From positions 437,131-501,130 of the forward strand of contig VFFE01007040.1 in the NCBI GenBank assembly GCA_008921705.1: DNA of 64,000 nt, in the 5' to 3' direction. The notes beneath the pieces were generated by a model that ran no database searches, was not told where the DNA came from, and saw only the letters and a list, made by a program, of their open reading frames with translations. The translations under genes were made by a program, and so were the position numbers. Below are positions 36,431 through 50,496 of this stretch, piece after piece; within the stretch, counting starts at the first letter, position 1; each line of letters opens with the position of its first letter. The DNA comes from Burhinus oedicnemus. Lineage: Eukaryota; Chordata; Aves; Charadriiformes; Burhinidae.

Positions 36431-39400
36431 GGTCTGCTTTGGGCCATATGTTGTATCTCTTGGTGTGTGAGGAACAATTATTACCTTATATATTTTCTTC
36501 ATTTCAAAATGTCTGAAATCCTGTGAAGGCTGTTTTTATAGTTTGAAACTAAGATCAGCTGATGCATGCTCTGGGGAGGCATAAAAGCATACATGACCAT
36601 TTGAAGGTGCAAAAGTCACAGAAATAGCAAGAGAGAGAACCAAATTGCCAATTGGGAATGCCCCTGGGCTGAATTATCCTCTGGAGTGCACCTAAGTTTT
36701 GTCTCAGGAAGGAATAGTTGGTTCACTCCAGAAGAGTATCTGAGAGTGAACAGACAATTAAGTGAATGGGTTTCGGAGAAGAAACCAGGGAACGAAGTTC
36801 TTTGACAGAGTAAATGTTCTTCTAGCTTAAAAACTGAACTCCTTTTCACTTCATTATCTGAGATATTTCTCTGCCAGGATTACTGGCAGAGGAGAGAGGA
36901 GGGGAAAGCACAAAGATGCCTAGCGCAGTTCTCTAAACTTCTCAACATAAAAAGAGAGTCTAGAACATATATTTTCAGGTGTGTTGCATGTCCCCTGGTG
37001 GGTACAGGGTGGTGTCAGAACCAAAGTTCCTTTCTTTACAGCTAAACAAGAAGAGTTTCAAACTTTTGTAAGCTATAACGTGTAAAAAGCTGGAAACCAC
37101 TGATGTAGAGGAAGGCAAACTCAAAAGCATAAGGATTATACTGTTTACATCAAGGGACTTTTTTAATAGTGTGATTATTAATGGCTTGATCCAAAATAAT
37201 TCTGCAAAAAGTATAAAGATAGACAAGAAGGATGAAATCTACAGAGTAGAGCAGGTGGAAAATCAAGTGTGAAATTGGCAGTATTATGAGATACAGGGGG
37301 AGTCTAGGGCTTTATTGTTAGACATGGTGTGACTGGAACTGAGTTGCTGAGGTTATGCTATCCAAACAACGGCAATTTATCATGTTGGAGTAACAGGATC
37401 TTTAACTCAGATTTGAAAAATGTGCAAAATTATGATTTAATTGGGCCAAAATAGACAAGGCATGACCAACACACAGGTTAGACCTGTGTAATGGGAATTT
37501 TACTGGGAATGGAGATAAAATAGAACATCTCATTTCCTAAGCAGTCCATGAATTTCTCTCCTGCCACGTCTGCACAGAACAAAGGGGACAGAATGATGCA
37601 AGGACAGTTAGGAAGATGGGTTTATTCCTGTTGCTCAGGTTTACTCTGTCATGTTGTGACAGTATTAACTTATAAGAAGCAAGACTAGATGATATCATAT
37701 CTGAATGGAAGGTGTTGAAGTAAGAAGTGGTTGTTGTTAATATATATCATCACTGAACCAGGAGATATCTATCATTTGTGGTAAATTTATTGTACTTACT
37801 GTGCCCTCAGATTGTATTTTGTGCAGGCACATTTCTGGCCGAGGAGAGACTCCTACCTGAATTACTAGAAAAACACAAAAAGTATGGAATGAAAAAATTA
37901 TCTTTAATTAGTTGCTGTTAAATAACATTATCTGCTTTTTTGGATTTTGTTGTTGTTGTTGCTGTTATCATGCTGTACAATATTCATATTCATTCAGATC
38001 ATATTCAGAGAGGTTGTGACTTTGGTTTGCTCATTTCAGAGGCATATACTGAACAATCTTAACTCTTTCCTTGTCTTGCTTATAAATCCAGAAGCTGATG
38101 TATCAGGACAACTCACATGACACCCTTATTAATGGTATGAACCTGATTAGGTTTAAAAGCAAAAAGTAGTGATAAGAAGTAACTACAGATCCTCAAGTCT
38201 ACAAAGTTTCTGACTCCAGTTGTGTCAGAGTGGTAACCATACAGGTGGTATATTCTTTCAAAAAAAGAAAAGTAACGTCTGAAACATATAATAAACAGTG
38301 ATTTGTGTGGCACTGCAATTTTTGTCTCCTGATTGTTCTTTTCTTGCATGTGCAAAATGCTTATTCACCTGGGGTGGGAGTTGCAGGACGGCACCTTCTG
38401 TAGTGTACTTTGTATAGCTAGTTTATAGGACCAAAGAATAGTTAACAACTAAACAATAACACCGCACAGCAAAAGCACCTGAAAATATAGTTGTACACTT
38501 TTTAAGTAGAAGGATCAATACAGGCTTCTGAGAGCATATCATACCAGTGTGCAGCACCCATCATTCTCTCCCTTTAGATTACGAGGTTATCAATGAAGCT
38601 GTCAGTCACAACAGCGCAGTTCATTTGCAGGAGCCAAAGCTGCATCACCAAACTGTCCACAAATCTGGGAAACTGCCAGGGGAGAAAGGAAAATGACTGT
38701 GAGTCTAAATGCCGCCAGGCTAAAGTGGGAGACCTTGATCCATGCTCATGGGTATCTCTGACAGACTTCCTATGTTCCCCAGAGAAAGCAGATTTTGCTC
38801 AGATTCCCATCAACAAAAAAATGGGGATAATAGTGTTGCTGAAGTCAGGAGTTTTTAGCAGATTATTAAGTACATAGATATTACAGTGATGGGAAATATC
38901 ACAGATAGTGTCTTCGATGGAGTTTTCTTTCCAGTATGAAAAGAAAAATAAACCAAACAAAACCCACCTGTTTCCATCTCAAAAAAAGTGCCCCCCTCAC
39001 CCCCCAGTCACTGCAAACTGAAGATAGCTATGCCCAGATAGGTATACTTCAGAATTTTGTTACATCCTCAGATATCTCCTTGATGAAAACCATTACAAAA
39101 TACATTTGAAAAGGGAAATGTATGATATACATCTCATGCACTACTGCTGCGATAGGAGATTTCTAGTTGTACTGCACTTTTTAGGTTGCTTTCAAGCACC
39201 AAGCTTCATTTGAGAGGCTGGCTATTAATAAAGAAGGCTTCATAATTTAGCACTGCTATACTATTAGTTTCTGCTATTCAGCCCCATATTTATCTCTAGA
39301 GAACTGAAAAGGCCTGATGAAGACTTGGATGTTATTTGAAGGCTGGAAATTCAGTTACAACATTAACTAAATTGTAATTGATAGTAAACTGTAAGAAAAA

Positions 39401-41827
39401 GGTGTTACAGCCATGCTTGAAAAAGCTAATTTTTCCTTTCTGTTAAGCTGTGACTGTTTTGGTCCTCACAATCTGTGACTGCTGACAACATAAGAATACA
39501 TTCTGCATCTACCCCTTTGACTGTGAAGATTTATTTTCTGGTGGAAATCAATGGCTTTTGCTTTACAGCACAGAAAGGAATCTCAACAGCATTTGTGGTA
39601 GTTTAAGCATGTAATTTCTGTTAATGTTAAGGGGAACTGCACGTGTAATCTACCATGCACAGCCCTAAAAAGTTACTTCAGTACATCTTTTTTCCAGAAG
39701 TGCCATTTGTGGTATTGCTTGTCACAGTGAGTTGATATGCAATTTTACTTTTTTTGTTGCAAGAAACAGCCATTGACATTTCTCCACCTAATTCATGTCA
39801 TCATTATAAATAGTTACATTTATAACTATTACATGAACATACTATTTATACAAGAGAAGATGGGGAATCAAAGCCAATGTTTTCCTGTGAAGGATGTAAA
39901 ACCAGAAGCACATTTTATCTTAAACAGATGGGACAAAACAGTGTAGGTTAATGCGTATTTTCAGTAATGTCTGTCCTCATTCTACACTGTGGAACCCTCC
40001 TGTACCTGGTTTCAACAACATGAAGTGCATTTTGAGGGCACCTGGAAAGTAAACAGACAGCCTTATAGAAGCCAGATATTTCTTGTTTCAGGTTATCAGG
40101 GATCCACAAATTTGCACCTTTTTGTCAGAGAATTCTTCATTGTCAAAGTCTGGAATTAAAATTTTCTGCTCTTCCATTTGCATAATGTCCTTTCACTGTG
40201 GTTTTACTGGTAGGTCACGAACTTAAAGATAGCTTGGGCTGTTCCTAACAGATAGTTTTTTCAATCTGATGGAGAAATAAAATTATTTTCCAGCCTGAAT
40301 TCAGTTCCCAGGAAATGAGGTACAGTTCCCAAAGAATACGCTCAGTAAAAATAACCAGAATTAACACCATCGTATATTGGCAGTCTTCCTTAGAGAGGCC
40401 AATTACTATCTGACCTGAGTCAGATTCTTACCATGAAAAGTACTAGTCTAGAAAATAATATTATGTACTATGGGATACTTCTAAAGCTCTCCTTAATTTT
40501 TTACCCCAAATTTATTCATCCCCATTAAAAATGCATTACAATACATGTTGAGTGATTATTCCTTCAGAAAGAACTAGCACTGACTTTTCAGATGCAAGTG
40601 TAGCCATTATAAGGGCAGGAAACTGTTTTATATTCAAAAGATATTTGCAGTTACGTACACAGCTTAATCTAATTTAGGTAGCTAAGCATTAGCTGTTACA
40701 GTTCAAACTAATTACCTTAGGCTCCTAAATATGTGTGTTGAATCATCCTTGGGAATTACCTATTTCTCTCTACTGACCAAAATAAATTTTTAGATGCCCA
40801 AATTAGATCAGATAAATCCTATGCAGTTTGTTTAGACTGTTAAGTGCTGATAGTCATAGGTCAGTTCCCCTGTGTCCCAAAACACGGGGGCATAAGACAA
40901 CTCTGGTGCTGATACCATTTAGATAAATTCATATGCACTGACATGGCATGACTGTGCAGAGTGTTAATGCATTCTGCCTCTCAGGTGACTTGCTAGCCTG
41001 TAGGCATATTCCTGCACTTCTAAAACATTACTTTGGGACCAGAACTGGTTTGCACTACCCTGGTTTGGATTGTAGACAGAGTTAGCTGTATTAAAAAAGC
41101 TGTATAATTTGATCCCATCTGGGCAGGGAACTGGGTGTAAAGGCAGCTTCTTTTGAGCACACAGATAGATAAAAAACTATCCTGCTTTTATTTGACTGCA
41201 TATGAGGACTTGTGGGAGCCCATTTAAGACTACATTCAACGTATACATTACAATTTTCCTTTAGTCTTTGGATTCAGATCTTTCTTTCAAGGATTTCAGT
41301 GGAAGCTTTCTATACTGATGAAAGCATATTCTTGCCCATGTCAGGAGAGAGCTTGTCAGGAGATTAGGGATTGGGTTCTTGTATATCCAGCTTGAAAATA
41401 ACTTTTGCAGCCAAGCATTTCAAATTGATTTGGCTGTTTCACTATTCCCCTGTTTTTATAGACAACATTTGCCAGCAATGAAAATAATCTTATTTATTGT
41501 TTTGGACTATGCTTCTTTTTCTCCTGGACATAAAATACAGTGTGTTTGCTTTGGTTTGTTTTAAAAATCCCCCCAAAATCCCCAAAAAACAAGAGAGGGA
41601 TCAGACTAATGAAAATACAGTTTTCTCCTTACCTGTCCTCAAAGTACCATCCAGCCTCCTAGCTAAATCTCCTCTCATATGTGTTGAAAGCATGGAGATT
41701 ATCAGGCTGGTCAGTCTGCCTATGTAGAGTATTACTGGTAGGAAAACATTTGGGGATCTTCTATTTACTCTACAGATCTGGACTCCTAACAAGAAGAAAT
41801 TCCAGTCAGTGGGAGAGTTCTTTTATA
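36431..41827. other. Unique AT-rich non-coding DNA, no gene seen
   Basis: No recognisable exon, RNA gene or interspersed repeat. Small simple runs only (TTG units near 37951, A/C runs near 38945-39000). Confidence 0.5.
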
Positions 41828-42527
41828 TCATAGGATCATAGAATGGTTTGGGTTGGAAGGGACCTTAAAGATCATCTAGTTCCAGCCCCCTTGCCATGGG
41901 CAAGGACACCTCCCACTAGACCTGGTTGCTCAAAGCCCCATCCAACCTGGCCTTGAACTCTTCCAGGGACTGGGCATCCACAGCTTCCCTGGGCAACCTG
42001 TTCCAGTGCCTCACCACCCTCACAGTACAGAATTTCTTCCTGATATCTAATCTAAATCTCCCCTTGTCCAGTTTGAAGCCGTTACCCCTCATCCTGTTAC
42101 TACATGCCCTTGTAAAAAGTCACTCTCCAACTTTCTTGTAGGCCCCCTTCAGATACTGGAAGGCTGCTATAGGGTCTCCCTGGAGCCTTCTCTTCTCCAG
42201 GCTGAACAACCCCAACTCTCTCAGCCTGTCTTCATAGGAGAGGTGCTCCAGCCCTCTGACCATCTTTGTGGCCCTCCTCTGGACTCATTCCAACAGGTCC
42301 ATGTCCTTCTTATGCTGGGGGCTCCAGAGCTGGACACAGCATTACAGGTGGGGTCTCACAAGAGCAGAGTAGAAGGGCAGAATCACCTTCTGCTGTCCAC
42401 ACTTCTTCTGATGCAGCCCAGGATGCGGTTGGCATTCTGGGCTGCAAGCGTGCATTGCCAGCTGCTGTTGAGCTTCTCATTCACCAACACCACCAAGTCC
42501 TTCTTGGCAGGGCTGCTCTCAATCCAT
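41828..42527 (-). mobile_element. CR1 LINE fragment D, RT C-terminus plus 3' UTR, type I
   Basis: Starts with the reversed tail TCATAGGATCATAGAATGGT, then TTGGAAGGGACCTTAAAGAT, CCTTGCCATGGGCAAGGACA, CCAACCTGGCCTTGAACTCT, and continues through the reversed C-terminal ORF2 blocks (CCCAGGATGCGGTTGGCATT is the reverse of the AN(R)ILGCI block). It ends around CTCTCAATCCAT, within the region that reads GEWIES in other copies. The 3' end is type I. It is 5'-truncated at about 700 bases. Frames are broken, so there is no functional product. Confidence 0.94.
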
Positions 42528-45500
42528 TGTCATAAATTGTTTGAAAACTCTTAGGCACACTAACTTCTTTCCTCACTCTTTTAAACTCTTCATTTTCCTC
42601 TTCTCTCCTAAACAAGACTTCTGACTGTGTTTCAATGCCCTGTTACACATCTAAATCTCAAATATCTATCTTAGCTCCGCAGTCCTAAAGTCTGTCCCAT
42701 CTTCATTGCTCCCTTAGATTTTCAGGATCTCTCCCATCTTATCAACTCCTGTTTTAGTTCTGTTCTCAAAGATGCTCCTCAGTTTCAGGTCCCCCAAAGA
42801 ACCATCGGCTTCTCACTATAATCTTTTAGCCTTGATTTCAGCTGTTACTGAATATTGTTCACGTGCAGGCTGAGCTTTTCTGTTCTTCCCTTACAACCAC
42901 CTGGGAGAGCAGAAAGCAAATAAACAACAGTAATGGCTCAGCAAAATAAACATTTTCCCTTTCCATAAGAGGCAGCTCGCATCCTTCTGCCTCCTTCACC
43001 TTCTCCACACTGTAGTTTGTTTTCCTTTCTTTGATTTGCTCAACAGATGATTACAGCATCATTAGCCATATGGGCTACAATAGCATTATCTGCAGATCTT
43101 ATCCAGGGTAGTATTACAGCAATATTCCTCTTATGTGGGCACTAGGACTCAGTTGCTTATGCTCCTTATTTGATTGTTGCAATATTCCCTAGTCTGTTTT
43201 TCACCTTGGCGGACTAACACTCTCCAAATTGTTTCCCAGGTGTAATTCAGGGGTTTAGCATAAGCTAAGTACACAGTTTGAATGTATGCAGATTGCTAGG
43301 GAGGGGGCTAAGAGAGAGGTTCAGAGTAGATACAACCAAGCCGTGCCAGTTGGTTTGGGGACCAGAGGGAAGGCCTTAGCATTATTTCCTTTACTGTTAC
43401 AGATATAGTAAAAATTCTTTACCTTCCCTGTTCCGGTTCCTTTCTAAAAGTAGTCCAGTGATATCTTTGCGCTTATGCATGCAATGCCCAAATGCTCTGT
43501 GGCTGTATACCAATATCGTTCTGCTGATGTCCAGGGGAGTTCTACCAGTGCCATAATTGTAAATTATAGGACTGTATGTACAGCTGTTCAACATGCAGTG
43601 TTTTCCTGAAGCCAAGGTTCATGTGACCACGTGAGGATCTCAATTTTCATTGACAAATTAATAGGTTGCCAGAAAAACTTGCAAATATGCTCTTGAGGTC
43701 TTAGCCTTAGCAACAAAGTATAGAATATACAAATAAGAAACAAGATAACATTTCTAATAAGAACAAAAGTCTTTCATACATAATTTTAAATTTTTGTCAT
43801 GACTTTTAAAAAATTGGTAAAGTTTTGTACCAGCACAATTTACTAGATTTATCCAATGTTCAAGCACATGTCCAAAGCACTGCTGACTCAACCAACGTAT
43901 ATGTATGTTCTTCTGGAGTTAAGATTAGATTGTTTTCTGTTACAACTCTACAGCATACTTCAGCTGTCCAAAAGAGTAATTTGACCCACCTGCTCAATTG
44001 TGTTTGTACTAGAACTATTCTGCTAAGTAATCCCACGTCATCCACTGTGCTGGGCAACAGAGTTTAGGAATAGAACGTCCTTTTGTGCAGTGTGTTTGAT
44101 ATTTTTTATAGGCACACATATGTGTGACTTCCAGAAGATGACTTTTTTTTTTTCTCTCAAGTGGCATTTTTTTCAGTGCCAATGACTAGCATTCCTGAGC
44201 TGAGATTTTTGGCTTCTCTTTACAATGATTTCAGGCATCGGTCAGTCTGTAGGACTGTACATTGTCAACTTAGTCCCTCCTCTTTTCCCCTCATTTTTGT
44301 TCAGTGATGACCCACATTAGCAGGTTCTCAGATTCTCATCGTGTGTGAAACAACTAGGTCTACCCAGCAAAAAGCCTGGCTGAAGTCAAAAGAAGCTTAC
44401 TTCAGGCAGAATCCAGTCCATGTCTGCTCAGTTAGGTGGCCTACAGCAGCGTTCACTCATTCTCTTAGGGTAGTCCCCCAGTATGATACCAGCAAACCTT
44501 GTGCCTTCGCTGGCACGCAAGGCACGCATCAAATATTGTCACTTGACAAGCTGTAGAAACATAATTATGATGGATTGCAAGTAATCTCCAGTATTTGCTC
44601 TAGTGACTTTTGGGTTTTTTGGGCCTTGTGTGGTCAAAAGATCCATTAATAATATTGTCTCAAGAGTTTGCAGTGGAGAGGGTTGGAGAATGTTACATAT
44701 TTGTTATATATATGGGAAGACACAGGTTGTGTGTGTAACATGAAGAGGAGACCTAGTTCTGTTGTGAGAAAGACTCCTCTAAGTATATACGTGGAAGTAG
44801 CTTAGCAAGTTGATACTGCCTGTTCTCACTGCAATCCTGAGCAGTACAGATTTAATTTAAGACATTTAAGGTAGCAAATCCAGGATACAAGTCTCTGCAG
44901 TGATGTTTCTCTGTATGTGCATTCACACTACAGTGAGCTGCTTCAGCTGTTTTTACATGAACCCAGAGAACTGCCAGACATGCTTCCCAGCCCTATCTAT
45001 GTAGAAATAGTTGCAAGGGATGACGTAAGTGTGAACAGAGCAGCTGCACTAGCGGTCCCCTCCAAACCCTTTCCCCTTCAGAAGAGGCGATAATGTGGCT
45101 TACAAGAACTGCACAGCAAAAAAGAATGACTCTCTACACCTGAAATCATATGAGATTCTGGATTCATCTGCCACTTTGAACACATGGCAAAGACACAGCA
45201 GGGCAGTAACAAAACGTGCCCGTCACACAGCATACATGCACAGCCTGCTGCTGTCTTCACTCCCTTTTTCCTGGAGTGTCACGGGCTGCTGCAGATCGCT
45301 GAAGCCTTAGGTAAAGGCATAACTCCTAGTTTAGAGGACTGACAGTGGGAGGAATTATAATTTCTGGAGCATCTCTCCAAAATCCCTTTTAGGATTCAGT
45401 CTTCAAGGCATAAAGCTAGTCTGAACATGCTTGTACAAATCTCAAAACTTTGATACTGGGATGCAACAGGCCATGATGATTCTGGCAATATTCTCAGTGG

Positions 45501-48500
45501 TGGTACCTTGCGAGTCCTTTTTTCTTACTGTCAGTCTAACATCTGTTTTCACATTCAGTAGTTCAACTGTGGCCTTGCAAGAATGGAGAGAGGTTTTTCT
45601 TTGAATTAATTTTTGCTTTCTTATGGCTGCGTCTGTTTCCTTACTGTTGAAGTCCAGCTGTATGAGCCAGGGTAGCGCACGGTAAGCACTGATGTTTTAA
45701 TGGTGATGTACACTGAAAAGGGAGAAGATAATTGTCTGGTCCCTCTGCAATAACTTCAAAATGTTTTAACTCAGGCTCATGTTCTTGCTGGTGTCCATAG
45801 CTCATGTGTGCTGGTTTAGGAAAGTCTGCAAAATAATTGAATGCTGGCCTTTGCAATCTGTGTGATCACAGAAACCATGTTCCAGAGCTTGTATGACACA
45901 GAAATCCTATGAATTCTTCCTCTTTGGCTGAGATTTCCTGTGATCTTAATGATTTGGCTGATACAAACTTTGTTGGCATCTGCAAAATCATCTGTAACCG
46001 GCACGCCCATAGCATATTTGCCTGCTCAAATGACTTACTGACTGGTAGCAGTCTTGGTTTGTGATAACACATAATTTGATGACGGAAAGGAAGGGCGTTA
46101 TCTGTATGTGAATGGGTCTGTAGAAGGTGACACCTGATTGAAAGACAGGCACCTATTGTGCCTAGTTCTGGTCTGCACATGCATAAAACTAAGAAGGTGG
46201 TTTTCTTCTTGTACCCAAGCCAGCTTTCCAAGTTGGACAGAGTGTTTTGGCACATGGATATGAACCAGACCAGTGAAATAGGATTCGCGGGGTAAAGGCT
46301 TGAGGAACCCCATGTGGGCCAGCAGTACTTGTCATCCACATGTCATCACTCTGCAAGACAGAGCATGGTTTGGAAGGGGAGAAATGTGAGCCAATCCACA
46401 GTGGTTACTACAAGGGAGAGTACAATATGGAAATGCCCTGTAAGAAACAGAAAAGCCAAGTGGAAATGCTGCGCATGTCCAATATATTTCATGACATAAT
46501 ATGAAATTCATGCAGTAGTACATTCAGTAAAAATTCAGGAACATAAATCCAAAATCTCCTTATGGCAATGGAGACCTTTAACAGTAACAGGAATAGTTAT
46601 CAAATGTACGATGTAGATCACAGTTTTCCAATTTAACCACCTGCACTAATATGAACAGGTATTTCTTTGTAAGAAGGCTGACTGAAATCAATGGGAATTC
46701 TTTTAGTGTAAGATACTGCTTGTTTGTAATACTGAAGCAGACAAGGAAAGATAAATATACAGTAAACTTGACTTGAACGTACGCCAATATGAAAAGCTTC
46801 TAATTGATGAGATTAAACTCTTAAAAGAAGTATGTAATTGCTGAGTTGGAGATTATTGAAATTCCCCAGTGATTCTTCTGGTGTTTCCGTTTTGTCTGTT
46901 TTTCATTCAGTTATGAATTTGTTTTTAATTTCTGGACAGAATAATTGTTTTAACTGTGTGTTAATATAGTCAATTTCCTTTTGAGTCTACACTACCCAGT
47001 ACTGTTGCAAAATAATCCGTATTAATAAACAGAGAGGGAAATAGACAAAGCCCAGTCTAACCAAAAAAAACAAACCCAAAACCAACCAACCAAACAAAAG
47101 ACAAAAAACCCACCCCAAAAATCAAACAACTGCATCAATCAGCCATCTAGTATAAGGATATTAAAAATGTAGCTTAAACAGTGACATAGCTAAAGCTCAC
47201 AATCTAGGCACAGCAAGGGTCCAGTTATGTTCTTCAACATACTCCCTGTTGTGCCTAGAGGTTTGAAATCAGGTCTTTAATTTTGATTTTTCATGCTTTA
47301 ATGGGTTTGAATACAGTTCTTTTAATGCAGTTTTTGTCTATAATGTATGTAGCCAAGAAATAGCATATTTTTGTGTTTTGGTAAGGAAACAGTACAATTT
47401 AGTGATTTGTCAAGAAAGTTAAGTATTAATTGCTTCAATTCAAACTTCTCCATTGTAGAAAGACATGAGGATCTAAAATCTGATATACAAGAGTAACGCC
47501 ATGTGATAGTTGTATTGTTTATCAAATTAATCAATTGAGAAATATGTGCTGAACAGAAATATTTGATTTGCTTATAAGCTTTCTGTAGAACACAAGCCAA
47601 ATTTGGATATGTTCTCTGAGACTGAGTAGTGAGCTTTTTCACCAAAGGTGAAAGATTACACTTATGAGATATGGCACAATTTAATTCAGTCTGAATACTG
47701 CAAGTCAGTCTGTATTAACATAATGTTGTCTCTATTGTTTTCCTTTGAAATTACACCACTTTCTCAGCTACTTCTTGCTGTTTCTCCATGTAGCTACTGC
47801 ATACAATTCTGCTCCTATCAAAGTTAAAATTAAAATTCCCAAAGACTTTAACAGGGTTGAGACTTTACTGTGGGAATTGTGAATTCTTGGTATTAATCTA
47901 GTAGGATGGTGGGGGTTTTTTGATATTAGAATTCTTGGTACTAATTTATTAGGATTTTTTATTAAAATGTATGAAAAGATTGAAATAAAAAATAACATTT
48001 CTCTGTTTTCTACATTAGCTACATATCTGTGTGTATTTCTCCACTGTGTTAGAAGAGTGTTGTACAATCAGTTTTACACAAAACTTGCCCTCCTGGTCAA
48101 AGTGGAATTCCACTTCTGACCTGACCAGGAATGAGTCAATATGGATAGATATACACACAAAAGCAGAAGACAAGTTATAGCGGCTTTACAAGGAGTAATA
48201 TAAGTACAATACATTCCATCACAAGCTGAATATATTCCAAAAGGATACAAAGTTAAAACTTTCTCATAGATATCTAAAGGTTAGTGTTTTCAAGATGACA
48301 TGTTACATGTTAGTTACAATGAAAGTCAGCCTTGTTTGAGCAACATTTTTCTGTGGGACACATGTACCCCCCCACACACAAATACACACGTGTGTACACA
48401 AAAATACCATGAAGGATATCAGTTTCCAATGCAAAAAGCAATTATCAATGGCATGGTTTGAGGAAAAGAATGTTTACATTGTTTAAATTTTTTTTGCCAT

Positions 48501-49416
48501 TATGAATCACATGATAATAAGGACCATTTTATAAGTAGCTATAGAAATAGAACAAAATTTCTGTGAGGCACTTTATAATTGCATAAAAATTATTTCTCTT
48601 TAAGTAAGATGTATAAGGCTTATAGCCTTTAGTCATATCACCTGTAAATATAAATGTAAATTACACCAGATCCAATGTTAAATTGTCAGACAAATATGTA
48701 GGAAAGTACTGAACATTTGCATGCCTTTGGGATATGCATATGAGAGAGAGAGAGCACTACGGACTTCAAGTATCTAAAAGGAGGTAAATCTTGTGCCTTG
48801 GCTCTGTTTCCCTATGGGAAACAGAAAGTCCTAGCCTAGTTATGTGAGGATGATTCTTAACACGACATATAAAATAGACGGGAGGAGAGCTAAGTTGTCT
48901 AAGTAGCGGAAAATGCCTCAGTCTAATGTGGTCTCAATAATCTTCTAAGTTCTTGCTATGCCAAGGTTAGAAACAGATAACCTACATGATTATTTAGACA
49001 GGAAACAATTTTTAGATGACTAGTTTGGTGAGTCTGAACTCATTCACCCCACCTGTCTCAGCACCTTTTGCAAAATATCCTGAGATTATATACTTCTATG
49101 ATGTATTAACAGAGACTGATTCAAGCATCAACACAAATGTTTTCAAAGGAATCTTACACTACTTCTCCACAGATAGCAATGTAGAGAAATTGTGATCAGT
49201 TTAAGCACCTAGCATTGAATCTTTTCAACTTGCATTCATTTCCCTTATGCAGTATACCCCATTTTTCTGGGATATTGCATCCTCTAAATGAGTTTCATGC
49301 TACTAACCAGTCTCTCAGGTAATCTCTTGAAGCACACATAACCCAGGAACCAGGCACCATTCTGTGACCATCTGCACAGGTCAAGGGTACTCATCCTACC
49401 TGACTCTCAAGGCAGA
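42528..49416. other. Unique non-coding DNA, no gene seen
   Basis: 42540-42830 is pyrimidine-rich. An A/C-rich (AAAC/CCAA) stretch lies at about 47063-47130 and a CA-type stretch at about 48366-48400. The open frames here (for example 45866-46339 minus, 157 codons) show no domain I recognise. The 5' end of the CR1 complex may extend some tens of bases left of 49417. Confidence 0.5.
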
Positions 49417-49661
49417 ATGGTGGGCACTCACCTGGGAGCAAAATCTGCAGCTGCAGCTGGAGGCTCTGCACCATCTACCCCAGCAGAGGCCGATGCCTCC
49501 ACTCAGATGAAGCTACTGAAGGGAAGGGCTGCAGTGCAGACCTCAGACTGCAGGAGATGCCTCGACCTTTCTCCTGGGGCAGGGGTAGGCAGCAGACCTG
49601 CCTGCCAAAGGTGTTACCAGGCGGAGGACGACCTCCTGCAGCAAGTGGCTGAGCTCCACCA
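49417..49661 (+). pseudogene. CR1 ORF1, 5' part (zinc-finger region), left of inversion
   Basis: Open frame whose middle shows DASTQMKLLKGRAAVQTSDC followed by CRRC and CQRC cysteine pairs, then QAEDDLLQQVAELHH. CR1 ORF1 proteins are known to have a cysteine-rich (PHD-like) finger, a short coiled-coil and an esterase domain. The AVQT...CRRC...C.RC...LL..VAEL order matches the finger and the start of the coil. At HH the sequence switches to the inverted linker, so the remaining residues of the open frame are read from the wrong strand. The continuation of this gene lies 3.9 kb away on minus at 53595. ORF1 protein normally binds element RNA. Confidence 0.75.
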
Positions 49662-49675
49662 CCTACAGTGGGCAG
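49662..49675. repeat. Inversion breakpoint repeat, left (14 bp)
   Basis: CCTACAGTGGGCAG, the exact reverse complement of 53596-53609. The right-hand copy is the native CR1 linker sequence (copy A has nearly the same text at about 6816-6828), so this left copy is the one created by the rearrangement. Confidence 0.85.
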
Positions 49676-50491
49676 TTCTTCATTCTTCCAGTCCCTGCCT
49701 TTGCCTTCTGTGACTTGGGCAGTCACTTGCCAGTGAAGACCAAGGCAAAAAAGTCATTGAGTACTTCAGCCTTCTCCATATCTCAGGTCACCAGGTCTCC
49801 TGTTTCCTTCTGGAGGGGGCTCCCATTTTCCCTAGTCTTCCTTTTATCACTGAAGTAGCTGTAGAAGCTTTTCTTGTTGCCCTTGACATTCCTGGCCAGA
49901 TTTAACTCTGTCTGGGCTTTAGCTTTCCTCACCTGATCCCTGGCTGCTCAGGCAATTTCTCTGTATTCCTCCCAGGCTACCTGTCCTTGCTTCCACCCTC
50001 TGTAGGTTTCCTTTTTCTGTTTGAGATTGTCCAACAGCTCCTTGTTCATGCATGCAGGCCTCCTGGCTTTTTTGCCTAACTTCCTCTTTGTCAACATGCA
50101 TCACTCCTGAGCTTGGAGGAGGGGATCCTTGAATATTAGCCAGCTTTCTTGTGCTCTTCTTCCTTCCAGGCCTTTATCTCATGGTATTCTGCCAAACAGA
50201 TCCCTGAAGAGGCCAAAGCCTGCTCTCCTGAAGTCCAGAGTAGTGAGCTTACTAAGTGCCTTCCTCGCTCCCCTAAGGAACTTGAACTCCACCATTTCAT
50301 GGTCACTGCAGCCAAGGCTGCCCTTGATCGTGACATTCCTCATTAGCCCCTCCTTGTTGGTAAGAACAAGGTCCAGCATGGCACCTCTCTTCATTGGCTC
50401 CTCTGTCACTTGGAGAAGACAGTTATCATCAATGCATTCCAGGAACCTCCTGGATTTCTTACGCCCTGCTGTAGTGTCAGTCCAACAGATA
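49676..50491 (-). pseudogene. CR1 ORF2 endonuclease C-terminus and linker, inverted
   Basis: Minus-strand coding remnant belonging to the host element. Read in reverse from 50491 it gives FLECIDDNCLLQVTEEP, the [12 protein letters not shown] block, GCSDHEMVEFKFL (with the catalytic SDH intact), LDFRRAGFGLFRDLFGRIP, and then the linker down to GAAGAACTGCCCACTGTAG at the breakpoint. The upstream half of the endonuclease is separated from it by the nested CR1 and resumes at 52119. Frames are interrupted, so this is a pseudogene. Confidence 0.88.
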
Positions 50492-50496
50492 ACCAG
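50492..50496. repeat. Probable target-site duplication of nested CR1, left
   Basis: ACCAG, repeated at 52119-52123 just after the CR1 tail. Five bases could match by chance, but position and spacing fit both ends of the nested element exactly. Confidence 0.55.

Noticed and set aside
45866..46339. 157-codon minus-strand open frame as a possible gene
   Set aside because: Composition looks random, there is no family resemblance, and other frames overlap it on both strands.
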